Shown here: in pieces, positions 1 to 8,243 of the stretch
Layout of the letters: each line of letters begins with the position of its first letter
Position numbering within the stretch: position 1 is the stretch's first letter
DNA from: Rhizohabitans arisaemae
Lineage (GTDB): Bacteria; Actinomycetota; Actinomycetes; Streptosporangiales; Streptosporangiaceae
Direction: 5' to 3'
Length of the DNA stretch: 64,000 nucleotides
Assembly: GCF_025996515.1 (NCBI RefSeq)
Contig: NZ_BLRH01000055.1
Span: forward strand, 310,001 to 374,000
Program-made: the position numbers and the translations under genes
The notes under the pieces: model-generated
What the model saw: the letters and a program-made list of their open reading frames with translations, nothing else
Database searches by the model: none
What the model was told of the DNA's origin: nothing

Positions 1-919
1 CGTTGGGCCGCTCCAGCAGGCCGAAGGCGTAGAAGATCTTGGCCACGCTCCTGGCCACGCTCGTCTTGCCCGTCCCCGGCGGTCCGACGAACACGAAGTG
101 CCGCAACGGCGACTCGGTGCTGTAGCCGGCCCTGGCGCGGAGCCGGTCGGCCTCGATCGACGCGGCGATGGACCGGACCTGCTCCTTCACCGGAACCAGG
201 CCGATCATGTCCTCCAGCTCGGCCAGGGCCTCCTCCACCGAAACCGGCGGGGGCTTCTCGGCCTGCCGGGCGGACTCGTGGTACGACCTGCGGGGCACTT
301 CGGCGGACTCGCGAACCCGCTCGTGGGGCCCCCCGTACCGCTCCTCACCGTAGGCGGCCCGGCGCTCCCCCTCCAGGACGGCGGCCCGCGCCCGGCGGGC
401 CTGGGCGAACCGGACGCCGAGCACGCACGCCGCGGCGGCGTAGGCGATCCAGAGCGCGACGACGGGCCAGAGCCCGGCGAACGCCAGCGCGAGGGCGCCC
501 GCCGCGGCCAGCGCCATCAGCGTGGTGAGCCAGGGGGAGACCCAGTTGATCAGGTGGGCGCAGACCGCGGCGATCAGGCCGAGGAGCATGAGAAGCATCG
601 GCTCGCCCGCGGGGCCGCCGAACGCCCAGCCGAAGACCGGCAGCATCATGCCCCAGCCGAGCAGGACGAGCACGGTGGCCGCGACCGGCGGGCGGTGCAG
701 CGCGAGCAGGACGAACCCCACCAGGAGCACGGCGTAGATCAGCGCGGAGCCGAGGCTTCCCGTCAGGACCAGCAGCAGCGCGGCCGTGGCCGCGAAGACC
801 CCGGCGGTCAGCCCTCTCCGGACACCCGGGGACGACATGGCGTACCCGTCGCGCATCCGGGTGAAGAGATTCCGTGCCGGGTCGTGTCCGAGTGGCCGGG
901 CCCTGTCGGAGTGCCGCAT
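1..919 (-). CDS. AAA+ ATPase with N-terminal membrane segments (3' part outside window)
   Basis: The reading frame runs off the left edge, so only the first 306 codons are visible. The ATG at 919 is preceded by GGAGG at a good distance. Residues about 37-160 hold several hydrophobic membrane segments, followed by a charged linker and, from about residue 225, an AAA+ module that opens with an IGL-type N-linker and reaches Walker A GPPGTGKT near residue 277. The module resembles the SpoVK/CbbX/EccA group, which use ATP to remodel protein partners; EccA works with type VII secretion, but no ESX gene is visible here. Walker B, sensor and arginine finger lie outside the window, so substrate and activity are open. 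The membrane-anchored form is unlike soluble EccA. Confidence 0.75.
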   Translation of the reverse strand, partial: MRHSDRARPLGHDPARNLFTRMRDGYAMSSPGVRRGLTAGVFAATAALLLVLTGSLGSALIYAVLLVGFVLLALHRPPVAATVLVLLGWGMMLPVFGWAFGGPAGEPMLLMLLGLIAAVCAHLINWVSPWLTTLMALAAAGALALAFAGLWPVVALWIAYAAAACVLGVRFAQARRARAAVLEGERRAAYGEERYGGPHERVRESAEVPRRSYHESARQAEKPPPVSVEEALAELEDMIGLVPVKEQVRSIAASIEADRLRARAGYSTESPLRHFVFVGPPGTGKTSVARSVAKIFYAFGLLERPN

Positions 920-1183
920 GTCGATGTCGCCTCCCCGTCCGCCCCTTGTATACCGCACCGTGCACGACCGCGGGCTGGACGCACGCCGTACATTGTGTTT
1001 ACTCCATGGGGCCGACATGCTCACCTGAGCGTGATCGCATTGTTGACCGGGGGATTCCCGGACGCCCCTTCCGTAAGGAGCAGAAGAGAAATTAGCTGAG
1101 ATAACCGTGAATATCCCGTTCTACAGCCGCGTTTCTGGTGACCGATAAGACGGAATCCGGCCCCGGCGGCGTGACGCCGGATG

Positions 1184-3034
1184 TCAGGAGTGCCCGCGCC
1201 CCTGATGGCGCCCCGGGCGCTCGGCGAGAACGACCTCCTTGGGCGTGATCCGTAGTGTGCCGCTCTCCTCGTCCGGGAGCGCCACTCCGCGGATCTCCAC
1301 CCAGAAACGCCGGTCGGCCGGGTCGGAGACGTAGACGGCGGCCCTCGGGTCGCGCAGCGCCGCGGCCCACGCCTCCTCCCCCGCGATGATCGAAAGCTCG
1401 CCCCCGGAGCCGACGCCGGTGACCGCACCGACCGCGACCATCCGCGGCCAGCCGGTCGCGTCCACATAGGAGAGCACCACGTCCCGCCCGGTGATGAACG
1501 CCCGCCGCAACTCCCGCCGCAACTCGGGTGCGGGGACGACCTCGCCGTGTGCCCGCGGCCCCGGGCTCTCTCCCAGGATCAGCGACGAGCGCAGCGGGCC
1601 CGGGCCGCCGCTCCACCAGGCGGGGGCCGCACGGCTCAGAAAGAGCAGCAGGATGAGCGCGGGCGGCCAGATCGCCGCCGGGCCCGCCACCGGCGCCGCG
1701 ATCAGCAGCACGATCCCGACCAGGGTGGCGGCGCAGGCCAGCCCCAGCCGGCGGTCCGCGCGCAGGATCGCCGGCAGGTGCGGCACGAGTCCGCCGCGAC
1801 GGTGGATCCGGATCAGCGCCACCAGGAGCACCACTCCCCCCGCCGACGCCGCAGGCAGGGTGAACCGCTCGATCAGCGGGGCGGGCGGGGGGATCCGCGC
1901 CGCCAGGAGCGCGAGCGGCACCAGGAAGCACCACAGCCGCGCCACCACGCCCCAGAGGGTCACGTCGGCGTTCCGGCGGGCGGCCCGGTCCCCGGGATCG
2001 ATCGCCAGCGCCGCGGCCAGGTCCCGCAGCGCCGCCACCGGACGGCCGCGCCAGACCCCGGCGAGCAGGCGGAGTACCCCGATCACGATCCCGTGGCAGA
2101 CCGTGAACGCCGCCAGCCCGCCCCAGACGGCCGGCGCGCCGGTCAGGCCGGCGGCCGGGGGCACGGCCGCCAGGACGAACACGGCGACCGCGAAGGCCGG
2201 TACCGCCGCGAGGACGGCGCCGCCCGACAGAGTCAGCCACCGATCGCGGGCGAGCACGTCGGGAAGGTAGGACCACGCGGGGATGCGCCGCGCGCTCAGC
2301 ACGGTCACCAGGCCGACCCCGAGCAGCGCCGCCGCCCCGGCGCCCACGGTGAATCCGGACGCGACCTGGGTCAGGACCGCGGTCGCCGCCGTCGCCAGCG
2401 CGAGCAGCACCCTGACCCGGCGGATCCAGACCTCCACCGCGCGGCGCGTCCGGGCGGTCTGCCGCGGGTCGACCGGCCAGGCCGGATCGTGGTGGGTCCG
2501 GGGCCGCTCCCAGCGCAGCCGGGTGAGGGCCAGATTGACCCGGGCCGCGACGTGGGACTCGTCCCGGTGGAGCGCGTTCCGGTAGGCGATCCCGGCCCGC
2601 CGGTGGTCCCCGCGAAGCAGCGACAGATCGCCGATGAGCACATGCGGATCCGGGTGTTCCGGGGCGAACCGCACCGCGCGCCGCGCCTGTGCCCACGCCT
2701 CGCGCCAGCGGCCCGGCATCCGCTTGAGGGCACCGCCGAAACGCAGCCGCGCGGCCCAGGAGCCCGGCGCCAGCCGTACGGCCGTCTCGGCGGCGTCCGT
2801 CGCGTCCGCGGCCCGGCCCAGCCGCTCCAGGGCCAGGCTGGCCAGGCGGTATCCCCATTCGCCGCCGGGATCGAGCGTCACCGCCTGACGGGACGCCTCC
2901 AGCGCGGGGCCCGGCTCGTCCTGGGCGAGCCGGGCGACCGCGACGGCGCACCACGCCCGCGGATCGTCGGTCTGGCGTGGGGGCGGAACGGCCGAGGTCT
3001 CGGTTTCTCCCGTGTCGATCCCCACGTTCGCCAT
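1184..3034 (-). CDS. TPR-containing multi-pass membrane protein
   Basis: A 616-residue protein. Residues about 25-190 form alanine-rich helical pairs with TPR spacing (protein-protein contact module), residues about 205-480 contain around ten hydrophobic segments interrupted by another short helical repeat, and the C-terminal 110 residues look like a split-barrel (pyridoxamine-phosphate-oxidase-like) fold, with a VLSYVDATGWPRMV strand pair. This order suggests a membrane scaffold with cytoplasmic ends; no enzymatic residues can be named. It lies 264 bp upstream of the AAA+ ATPase on the same strand, so the two may be functionally linked. The split-barrel assignment is tentative and comes from strand pattern only. 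Confidence 0.65.
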   Translation of the reverse strand: MANVGIDTGETETSAVPPPRQTDDPRAWCAVAVARLAQDEPGPALEASRQAVTLDPGGEWGYRLASLALERLGRAADATDAAETAVRLAPGSWAARLRFGGALKRMPGRWREAWAQARRAVRFAPEHPDPHVLIGDLSLLRGDHRRAGIAYRNALHRDESHVAARVNLALTRLRWERPRTHHDPAWPVDPRQTARTRRAVEVWIRRVRVLLALATAATAVLTQVASGFTVGAGAAALLGVGLVTVLSARRIPAWSYLPDVLARDRWLTLSGGAVLAAVPAFAVAVFVLAAVPPAAGLTGAPAVWGGLAAFTVCHGIVIGVLRLLAGVWRGRPVAALRDLAAALAIDPGDRAARRNADVTLWGVVARLWCFLVPLALLAARIPPPAPLIERFTLPAASAGGVVLLVALIRIHRRGGLVPHLPAILRADRRLGLACAATLVGIVLLIAAPVAGPAAIWPPALILLLFLSRAAPAWWSGGPGPLRSSLILGESPGPRAHGEVVPAPELRRELRRAFITGRDVVLSYVDATGWPRMVAVGAVTGVGSGGELSIIAGEEAWAAALRDPRAAVYVSDPADRRFWVEIRGVALPDEESGTLRITPKEVVLAERPGRHQGRGHS

Positions 3035-3189
3035 CGTCCGCGCGAGATCACCAAATGACCAGATATCGGTATATGGCTGTATCTCTCTAGAGAGGTTCCC
3101 CAGCCGAATCCCCGGATAGTGGCCGATACAGGCCGCACCAGGCCCTTCCGCCGCCTTCAGCCGTACTCTCAGTCACTGAAAACTCCGGC

Positions 3190-3458
3190 TGATCCTTGAG
3201 ATCTGTATCCCCCACGAGGTGCGGACACCACAACGATCACCAGACACCGGGCTACGCATGATCATTGCGCTCTGCGCACCCCACCGAGTGCGGACAACAC
3301 AACGATCACCAGAACTCAGACCCGACACCGCACCCCGCATGATCATTGCGCTCTGCGCACCCCACCGGGAGCAGACAGCACAACGATCACCAGACACCCG
3401 ACTACGCGTGATCATTGCGCTCTGCGCACCCCGCCGGGTGCGGACAGCACAACGATCA
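3190..3458. repeat. Array of four 50-nt palindromic repeats (locus A)
   Basis: Four copies, each exactly 50 nt, lie at 3190-3239, 3259-3308, 3340-3389 and 3409-3458. All begin TGATCmTTG and end CACAACGATCA, so each is a long imperfect hairpin; the ends pair, and in copies 2-4 the centre pairs as CGCACCC with GGGTGCG. Spacers are 19, 31 and 19 nt and the two 19-nt spacers are alike (CCAGACACC...CTACGC). The same element occurs three times at 59264-59583. The array fills most of the gap 3035-3536, downstream of the esterase gene and upstream of the TPR gene. No ORF with credible coding character overlaps it. Confidence 0.9.
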
Positions 3459-3536
3459 CCTGGTGCCGGTGTACCGGATCGGGGTGAGCCGGTACGGGCT
3501 GCGCCGGAAGTACCGGGGCAGCCCGCATGAGCCGGT

Positions 3537-4568
3537 TCAGGAGGGGAAGCGTTCGCAGAGCCAGGCGAGCGCGAGAGGGTAGCGGTATTCGATCCCGCCG
3601 TGCTTTCCCTCGAACAGTTCGAAGTAGACCCGGTCGTCGGGGAGCCCGGCCGCCGCGACCGCCCGCCGGAACGCCACCGCGCCGAGGTCGAGGTAGTACT
3701 CGTCCGCGGTGCCCGCGTCGATCCACATCGCGTTGAGCGACCTCAGGGCCGCGGCGCCGCTCTCGGTCCCGGCCATCCGGACCGGGTCGAGGGCGAGCCA
3801 GCGCTCCCACACCCGCGGAATCAGGGCACCTGTGTCGTCGAACGGGATGTCCACGGTCCCGTCGGGGTTGGCGGAGTAGGACGCCGCGTTCGCGTAGGTG
3901 ATGATGAGCTCCTCGTCGCCCTCCCTGGACAGTGGCGGACGGGTGAAGAAATCCGCTAGGAAACGGTCGAAGGACCCGTCGTAGGAGTCCCTGAGCACCC
4001 TCGCCATCAGCGGAAAGGTCGGCAGGTAGAGCGTCTCGAAGAGCGCGTCCCCGGCGTGGGTGGCGAGCGAGCCGAACACGTCGGGCCGGAGCATGGGCGT
4101 GATCATCGCGCCGTAGCCGCCGCTCGACTTCCCGGCGATCGCCCGGTGGTCGCGGCCGGGGATCGTGCGGTACCGGGAGTCGACCCACGGCACGACCTCC
4201 TCGCACAGGTAGGTGTGGTAGGCCCCGTGCCCGTGGGAGTCGACGTACTGGCTGCCGCCGAGCCTGGTCCAGCAGTCGACGTAGACCACGATCGCGGGTG
4301 GCGCCTCACCCCGGGCGAAGACGCCGTCGGCGAGTTCGGGGTACGGCTGACGCCAGGGCGCGCGATTCGCCCACATCATGACGTGTCCGGTAAATCCCTG
4401 AATCGTATAAACCACCGGATACCTGCGGTCCGAGGTGTCGTATCCCGGTGGGAGGTACACCCAGATCGGCCGCTCGTGCGGATCGCCGAGCGGGTTGTCG
4501 CGCAACACGGTGCTCTCGATGGTTCGTTCGTCGATACGTCCGGCCAGATCAGCTTTCCACGGCAGCAT
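3537..4568 (-). CDS. Putative esterase of the PF00756 alpha/beta-hydrolase family
   Basis: A 343-residue alpha/beta hydrolase of the esterase D / enterochelin-esterase-like family. The start at 4568 (MLPWKADLAG) is chosen because GGGAAG lies about 9 nt upstream; the open frame extends to 4796 but that extension is arginine-rich and unlike the family. The nucleophile elbow is GKSSG with Ser148; the acid probably lies in DAGTADEYY and the histidine in GKHGG near the C-terminus. There is no signal peptide, so it is probably cytoplasmic. Members hydrolyse esters such as S-formylglutathione, siderophore esters or acyl sugars; the substrate cannot be told from sequence. It stands alone, divergent from the MFS gene. 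Confidence 0.75.
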   Translation of the reverse strand: MLPWKADLAGRIDERTIESTVLRDNPLGDPHERPIWVYLPPGYDTSDRRYPVVYTIQGFTGHVMMWANRAPWRQPYPELADGVFARGEAPPAIVVYVDCWTRLGGSQYVDSHGHGAYHTYLCEEVVPWVDSRYRTIPGRDHRAIAGKSSGGYGAMITPMLRPDVFGSLATHAGDALFETLYLPTFPLMARVLRDSYDGSFDRFLADFFTRPPLSREGDEELIITYANAASYSANPDGTVDIPFDDTGALIPRVWERWLALDPVRMAGTESGAAALRSLNAMWIDAGTADEYYLDLGAVAFRRAVAAAGLPDDRVYFELFEGKHGGIEYRYPLALAWLCERFPS

Positions 4569-4933
4569 CTCCTCATTCTTCCCAGATCTTTCTCTTTCCC
4601 CACAAACTCCGTCACATCCCAGCGGACACATCCGCGGTACGGCGAAGCCCTCCGCGAACCGCCCGGCGGCACCCCACCGCGATTTCACACTCCCCTTGAT
4701 CGACCGGCGACCGGGAACACATCCCGAGCGCACCGGATCCCGGACCGGAAACCACCGCACAGCCGGTACCGTCGGCATCCCGGAACGGCCCGGCATACGG
4801 CCGAGCGGCCCGCTAGCCCGACATAAGCCATCAAAACCGGCGTCTTACGACCTGACGGAATCTCTCGAAGAGGCGTAGCTCCACCGCTAAGCTGCCCCGC
4901 ATGTGTCAATCCCCCGTGACCATCTGACCCTGT
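4569..4933. other. Intergenic, divergent promoter region
   Basis: A 365-bp gap between the divergent esterase and MFS genes. It must hold both promoters, but no convincing -35/-10 pair or inverted repeat stands out. The open frame from the esterase side continues through part of it without looking like protein-coding sequence. Confidence 0.5.
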
Positions 4934-6577
4934 ATGGCGCTCACGCAGGCGAATCGCACCGACAACCCGAAGACCCGCCGGGACAACCGGTGGGCCGTCC
5001 TGGTGCTTCTCTGCTTCAGCCTGCTGCTGATCGCCGTCGACGCGACGGTGCTGCACATCGCGGTCCCCGCGCTCACCGCGGCGCTGAGGCCGGGCTCGGT
5101 GGAACTCCTGTGGATCATCGACGTCTACTCCCTCGTCGTCGCGCCCCTGCTCCTGACGTTCGGCACGCTGGGCGACCGATACGGACGGCGGCGGATGATC
5201 ATCGCGGGATACTGCGTCTTCGGCATGGCGTCGCTCGGCGCGGCGTTCGCCGACACCCCGCTCGCACTGATCCTCTCCCGGGCCGCCCTGGGCGTCGGCG
5301 GCGCCATGATCATGCCGGCGACCCTCTCCCTGATCCGGGAGGTGTTCACCGACCGGCGTGAGCGCGCCTTCGCCCTCGGCGTGTGGAGTGCCGTGGCCGC
5401 GGCGGGCGCCGCCGTGGGGCCGCTGATCGGCGGGATCCTGGTCGAGCACTTCTGGTGGGGTTCGGTCTTCCTGATCAACGTGCCGCTCGTCCTGCTGGCA
5501 CTGCCGCTCGCCGCACGGCTGCTGCCCCGGTCCGCGGGCGACCGCGCCCACCGCTGGGACGCGCTCAGCGCCGTACTGTCCATCACGGCCATCCTCGGGG
5601 TCGCCGGTGGGGTGAAGCTGAGCTCCGCGCCGGTGTTCCTGGCCGGCATCGGATTCGCCGTCTGGTTCGTCCGGCGGCAGCGGCGGCTCGCCCACCCCCT
5701 GCTCGACCTCCGGTTCTTCGCCGAACGCGGGCTCTCGGTGGCGGTGACCTGCGTCCTGCTCGGCACCTTCTCCCTGATCGGCCTGGAGCTGATGCTGGCA
5801 CAGTACCTCCAGCTCGTCCTCGGGGAGAGCGCCCTGTACGCCGGCGTCCTCATGCTGCCGATCGTGATCGCGGCCATGTTCGGGGGGCTCTGCGGGGCTC
5901 CGCTGCTCAACCGGTTCGGGGTACGGGCGACGATGAGCATGGGACTCGGGCTCGCCGCGCTGTCCCTCCTCCCCACCCTGACCTTCGGCGTCGAACGGGC
6001 CGTCCCGCTCCTCGTGGCCTGCCTGGCGGGGATCGGGTTCGGCATCTCCCTCACCCTGCTCGCCGCCTCGGACATCATCATGTCCTCCGTCTCACCGGAG
6101 CGGGCCGGCGGTGCCGCGGCGATCAAGGAGACCGCCTACGAGCTCGGCGCCGGCCTCGGTATCGCCGTGCTCGGCACCGTGACCGCCGTGGTCTACGCCC
6201 CGGCGCTGCGGGCGTCCGCGCCCGGCATCCCCTTCGCCGAGGCGTACACCTCGCTCGCCCGGGCGGCCGACATGGCGGAGAACATGGGCGGTACGGCCGG
6301 CGCCGCGCTGCTCGCCTCCGCCCGCGAGGCGTTCATCACCGCGCTGCACGCCACCATCGGGGTGAGTATCGCGTTCCTGACGTTCGCCGTTTTTCTGGCA
6401 TTTTTTCTGCTGCCGGGACGGTCGAGGCCCCGCAGGTCACCGCATATACCTCGTTCCAGGTTTCGGTCGGTCCAACTGCGGCTTAGCGGCAGATCATCCG
6501 ATTCTCCCTCCCGGAACCAGGGCATCGGTCCCACAATGGGCGTGTGCGACGAACCCTCCATGACATCGCGACGCTAG
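4934..6577 (+). CDS. MFS drug exporter, DHA2 (14-TM) family
   Basis: A 547-residue transporter of the EmrB/QacA/SmvA-like DHA2 family, which exports drugs or lipophilic cations by proton antiport. Motif A is visible as GTLGDRYGRRR, motif C-like glycines follow in the fifth helix, and the D in LIAVDATVLHIAVPAL of helix 1 is typical. The last 45 residues (after FFLLPGR) are arginine- and serine-rich, unlike the family, and their codons overlap the next gene by 34 bp. A run of six T at about 6401-6406 sits just before this tail, and a shift there would give a stop at 6486, before the next gene; a frameshift (real or in the sequence) is therefore possible. Substrate unknown. Confidence 0.85.
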   Translation: MALTQANRTDNPKTRRDNRWAVLVLLCFSLLLIAVDATVLHIAVPALTAALRPGSVELLWIIDVYSLVVAPLLLTFGTLGDRYGRRRMIIAGYCVFGMASLGAAFADTPLALILSRAALGVGGAMIMPATLSLIREVFTDRRERAFALGVWSAVAAAGAAVGPLIGGILVEHFWWGSVFLINVPLVLLALPLAARLLPRSAGDRAHRWDALSAVLSITAILGVAGGVKLSSAPVFLAGIGFAVWFVRRQRRLAHPLLDLRFFAERGLSVAVTCVLLGTFSLIGLELMLAQYLQLVLGESALYAGVLMLPIVIAAMFGGLCGAPLLNRFGVRATMSMGLGLAALSLLPTLTFGVERAVPLLVACLAGIGFGISLTLLAASDIIMSSVSPERAGGAAAIKETAYELGAGLGIAVLGTVTAVVYAPALRASAPGIPFAEAYTSLARAADMAENMGGTAGAALLASAREAFITALHATIGVSIAFLTFAVFLAFFLLPGRSRPRRSPHIPRSRFRSVQLRLSGRSSDSPSRNQGIGPTMGVCDEPSMTSRR

Positions 6578-7287
6578 CGGCCCGGCTCGGGGTCGGCGGA
6601 ATCTTCATCGGGCGCGGCTGGTCCAAGCTGCAGGCCGGCCTGGACGACGTCGGCGGCGAGTTCACCACCCTCGACGTCCCCGTGCCCGCGCTCTGGTCCG
6701 CGGTCGTGGCACTCATCGAACTCGTCGGCGGCGCACTGCTGATCGCGGGCTTCGCCGTACCGATCGCGGGAATCGTCCTGTTCTTCGAGACCTTCGCGCT
6801 GTTTCTCCTGATCGACGGCCGGGGCGGCGGGCTCACCCTGCTCACCGGCGGAAACATCGAACTCATCGTGGCGCTCGGCGCGGCGGCGATGCTGCTGGCC
6901 ACCGCGGGGGCGGGCCGGGCCTCCCTCGACTACCTGATCGTCATCCGGAGGCGGGACAACGACGCGGCGGCCGAGATGGAGGCGGCCGGCGCCATCTCCG
7001 ATTTCCGGTACGGCGTCCGCGGCCCCGCATCGGATCTGGACGACGAGGACGAGTTCTCCGACCTGCGCGAACCCGAGCCCGTTCCCGAACCCGTCCCGGT
7101 CGAACCGGAACCCGCCCCCACCCAGCCCAAATCGGCCCGGAACAAGCCGGCACCACCCGCCGAGCAGCCCGGAGACCCAACCGACCAGGACACCGTCCCG
7201 CACCGCCGCCCGCCGGTCCCCGACGTCCTCGTCGCCGGCGAATCCAAGCCCGCCACCCGGCGAAAGCCCAAACCCAAGTCGTCCTGA
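6544..7287 (+). CDS. DoxX-family membrane protein with proline-rich tail
   Basis: A 247-residue protein starting at GTG 6544. Residues 1-130 match the DoxX fold: an N-terminal amphipathic segment with GRGWSKL, then four membrane helices. DoxX proteins are quinone-linked or thiol-stress membrane proteins; in mycobacteria one binds SodA and a thiosulfate sulfurtransferase. The remaining 110 residues are an unstructured acidic then Pro/Lys-rich cytoplasmic tail (repeated PVPEP), unusual for the family. It overlaps the end of the MFS ORF by 34 bp, so the two may be co-transcribed. Confidence 0.75.
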   Translation: MRRTLHDIATLAARLGVGGIFIGRGWSKLQAGLDDVGGEFTTLDVPVPALWSAVVALIELVGGALLIAGFAVPIAGIVLFFETFALFLLIDGRGGGLTLLTGGNIELIVALGAAAMLLATAGAGRASLDYLIVIRRRDNDAAAEMEAAGAISDFRYGVRGPASDLDDEDEFSDLREPEPVPEPVPVEPEPAPTQPKSARNKPAPPAEQPGDPTDQDTVPHRRPPVPDVLVAGESKPATRRKPKPKSS

Positions 7288-7806
7288 CCTCCTGCTTCCC
7301 GGGCGGTGCGTCCCCGGCCGAGCGAGGTCCGGCCGACAGTCGGTACAGGCGATCGACAGCGAAACGCACTTACCAACCGTCTCCCGACCCACCCGATCCG
7401 AAGGCCGCGGAGTCAGGAGACTTCACGAGGTTTGCTCCGCTCCCGCTTGGACACCCGGTAAGCGTCCACCGCCTTACGTGAGCCACATGTCCCCGCGCTC
7501 TCTCACCGCTGCGAAGGCTTGCTGTCCCCATGACTCGGTACAGCAAATCGAAACCTAAATGAACTGACCGACCAGCGGGCTTCACGGGCGTCGTAGCCAG
7601 GGTCTTCGGTGTCCGATCACCAGGGGCGACGTTCCGCAGCCTGCTCGACGCAGGGGAGAATCGGTAGGTCCGTGCGCCTGTAACCTGACCGGTCAAACTT
7701 GCACAAGTTTGTCGACACAGGTCGGTATCCGGCGGACGACGGGGATAGGGCCGTCGAGGAGCCGGACCCGGCTCGGGGCGCGTCCGGAAGATTCTCCCGG
7801 GCCGTT
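7288..7806. other. Intergenic region with an 18-bp palindrome; possible gene remnant
   Basis: The stretch before the ECF42-type promoter holds no gene I can support. The minus strand of about 7370-7700 stays open and has slightly lower GC than its surroundings, which could be a decayed mobile-element or gene fragment, but I recognise no family. A perfect palindrome CAAACTTG-CA-CAAGTTTG lies at 7694-7711 and could be an operator. Confidence 0.4.
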
Positions 7807-7833
7807 TGTCGAATCCGGCCGAGCCCGCTCGTC
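7807..7833 (+). promoter_or_regulatory. ECF42-type promoter for the DGPF/YCII gene
   Basis: TGTCGA at 7807-7812, a 17-nt spacer, then CGTC at 7830-7833. This equals the promoter motif described for ECF42 sigma factors (TGTCGA at -35, CGA/TC at -10). It lies 38 bp before the YCII start codon, and the cognate sigma gene follows directly. Confidence 0.75.
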
Positions 7834-7870
7834 GGGAAGGCAGAAAACAGTCACACGCAAGGAGACACCG

Positions 7871-8212
7871 ATGCCCCAGTACGGGATTTTCGTCTACTCG
7901 CCCGCGCCCGCGGACCCGATGGACCTCTCCCCGGAGTACGCGGCGGCGCTTGACCGGTACGCCGCCCAGATCGAGGAGCTGGGCGGCAAAGCCCTCTCGG
8001 GCATCGCGCTGCAGCCCAGCACCACGGCCACGTCGATCCGCGGAGACGTCGTCACGGACGGGCCGTTCATCGAGGCCAAGGAGGTCGTCGCCGGGTTCTA
8101 CATCCTGGAGGCCCCCGATCTGGACGTCGCCCTGCGGATCGCGAAGCTCAACCCCGCCACCTGGGACGGCGGAGTCGAGGTCCGGCCGCTCTTCTTCCCG
8201 CCGGCCGAGTGA
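7871..8212 (+). CDS. DGPF (YCII-related) protein, partner of ECF42 sigma factor
   Basis: A 113-residue single-domain protein of the YCII-related family; the family signature DGPF is present at residues 63-66 in TDGPFIEAKE. The ATG at 7871 has AAGGAG eight to nine nucleotides upstream; the frame is open further upstream but that part overlaps the promoter. DGPF proteins are encoded beside ECF42 sigma factors across bacteria; their biochemical role is unknown, the fold suggests small-molecule or heavy-metal sensing or catalysis. It is the first gene of a unit with the sigma factor (32-nt gap). Confidence 0.9.
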   Translation: MPQYGIFVYSPAPADPMDLSPEYAAALDRYAAQIEELGGKALSGIALQPSTTATSIRGDVVTDGPFIEAKEVVAGFYILEAPDLDVALRIAKLNPATWDGGVEVRPLFFPPAE

Positions 8213-8243
8213 GCGCCGTGACCGCCGGGGCCGGGCCGGCCGC

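Noticed and set aside
7710-7740. Third ECF42 -35-like TGTCGA at 7710
   Set aside because: At 17-nt spacing the -10 reads CGGA, not CGWC; a CGAC occurs only with a 21-nt spacer.
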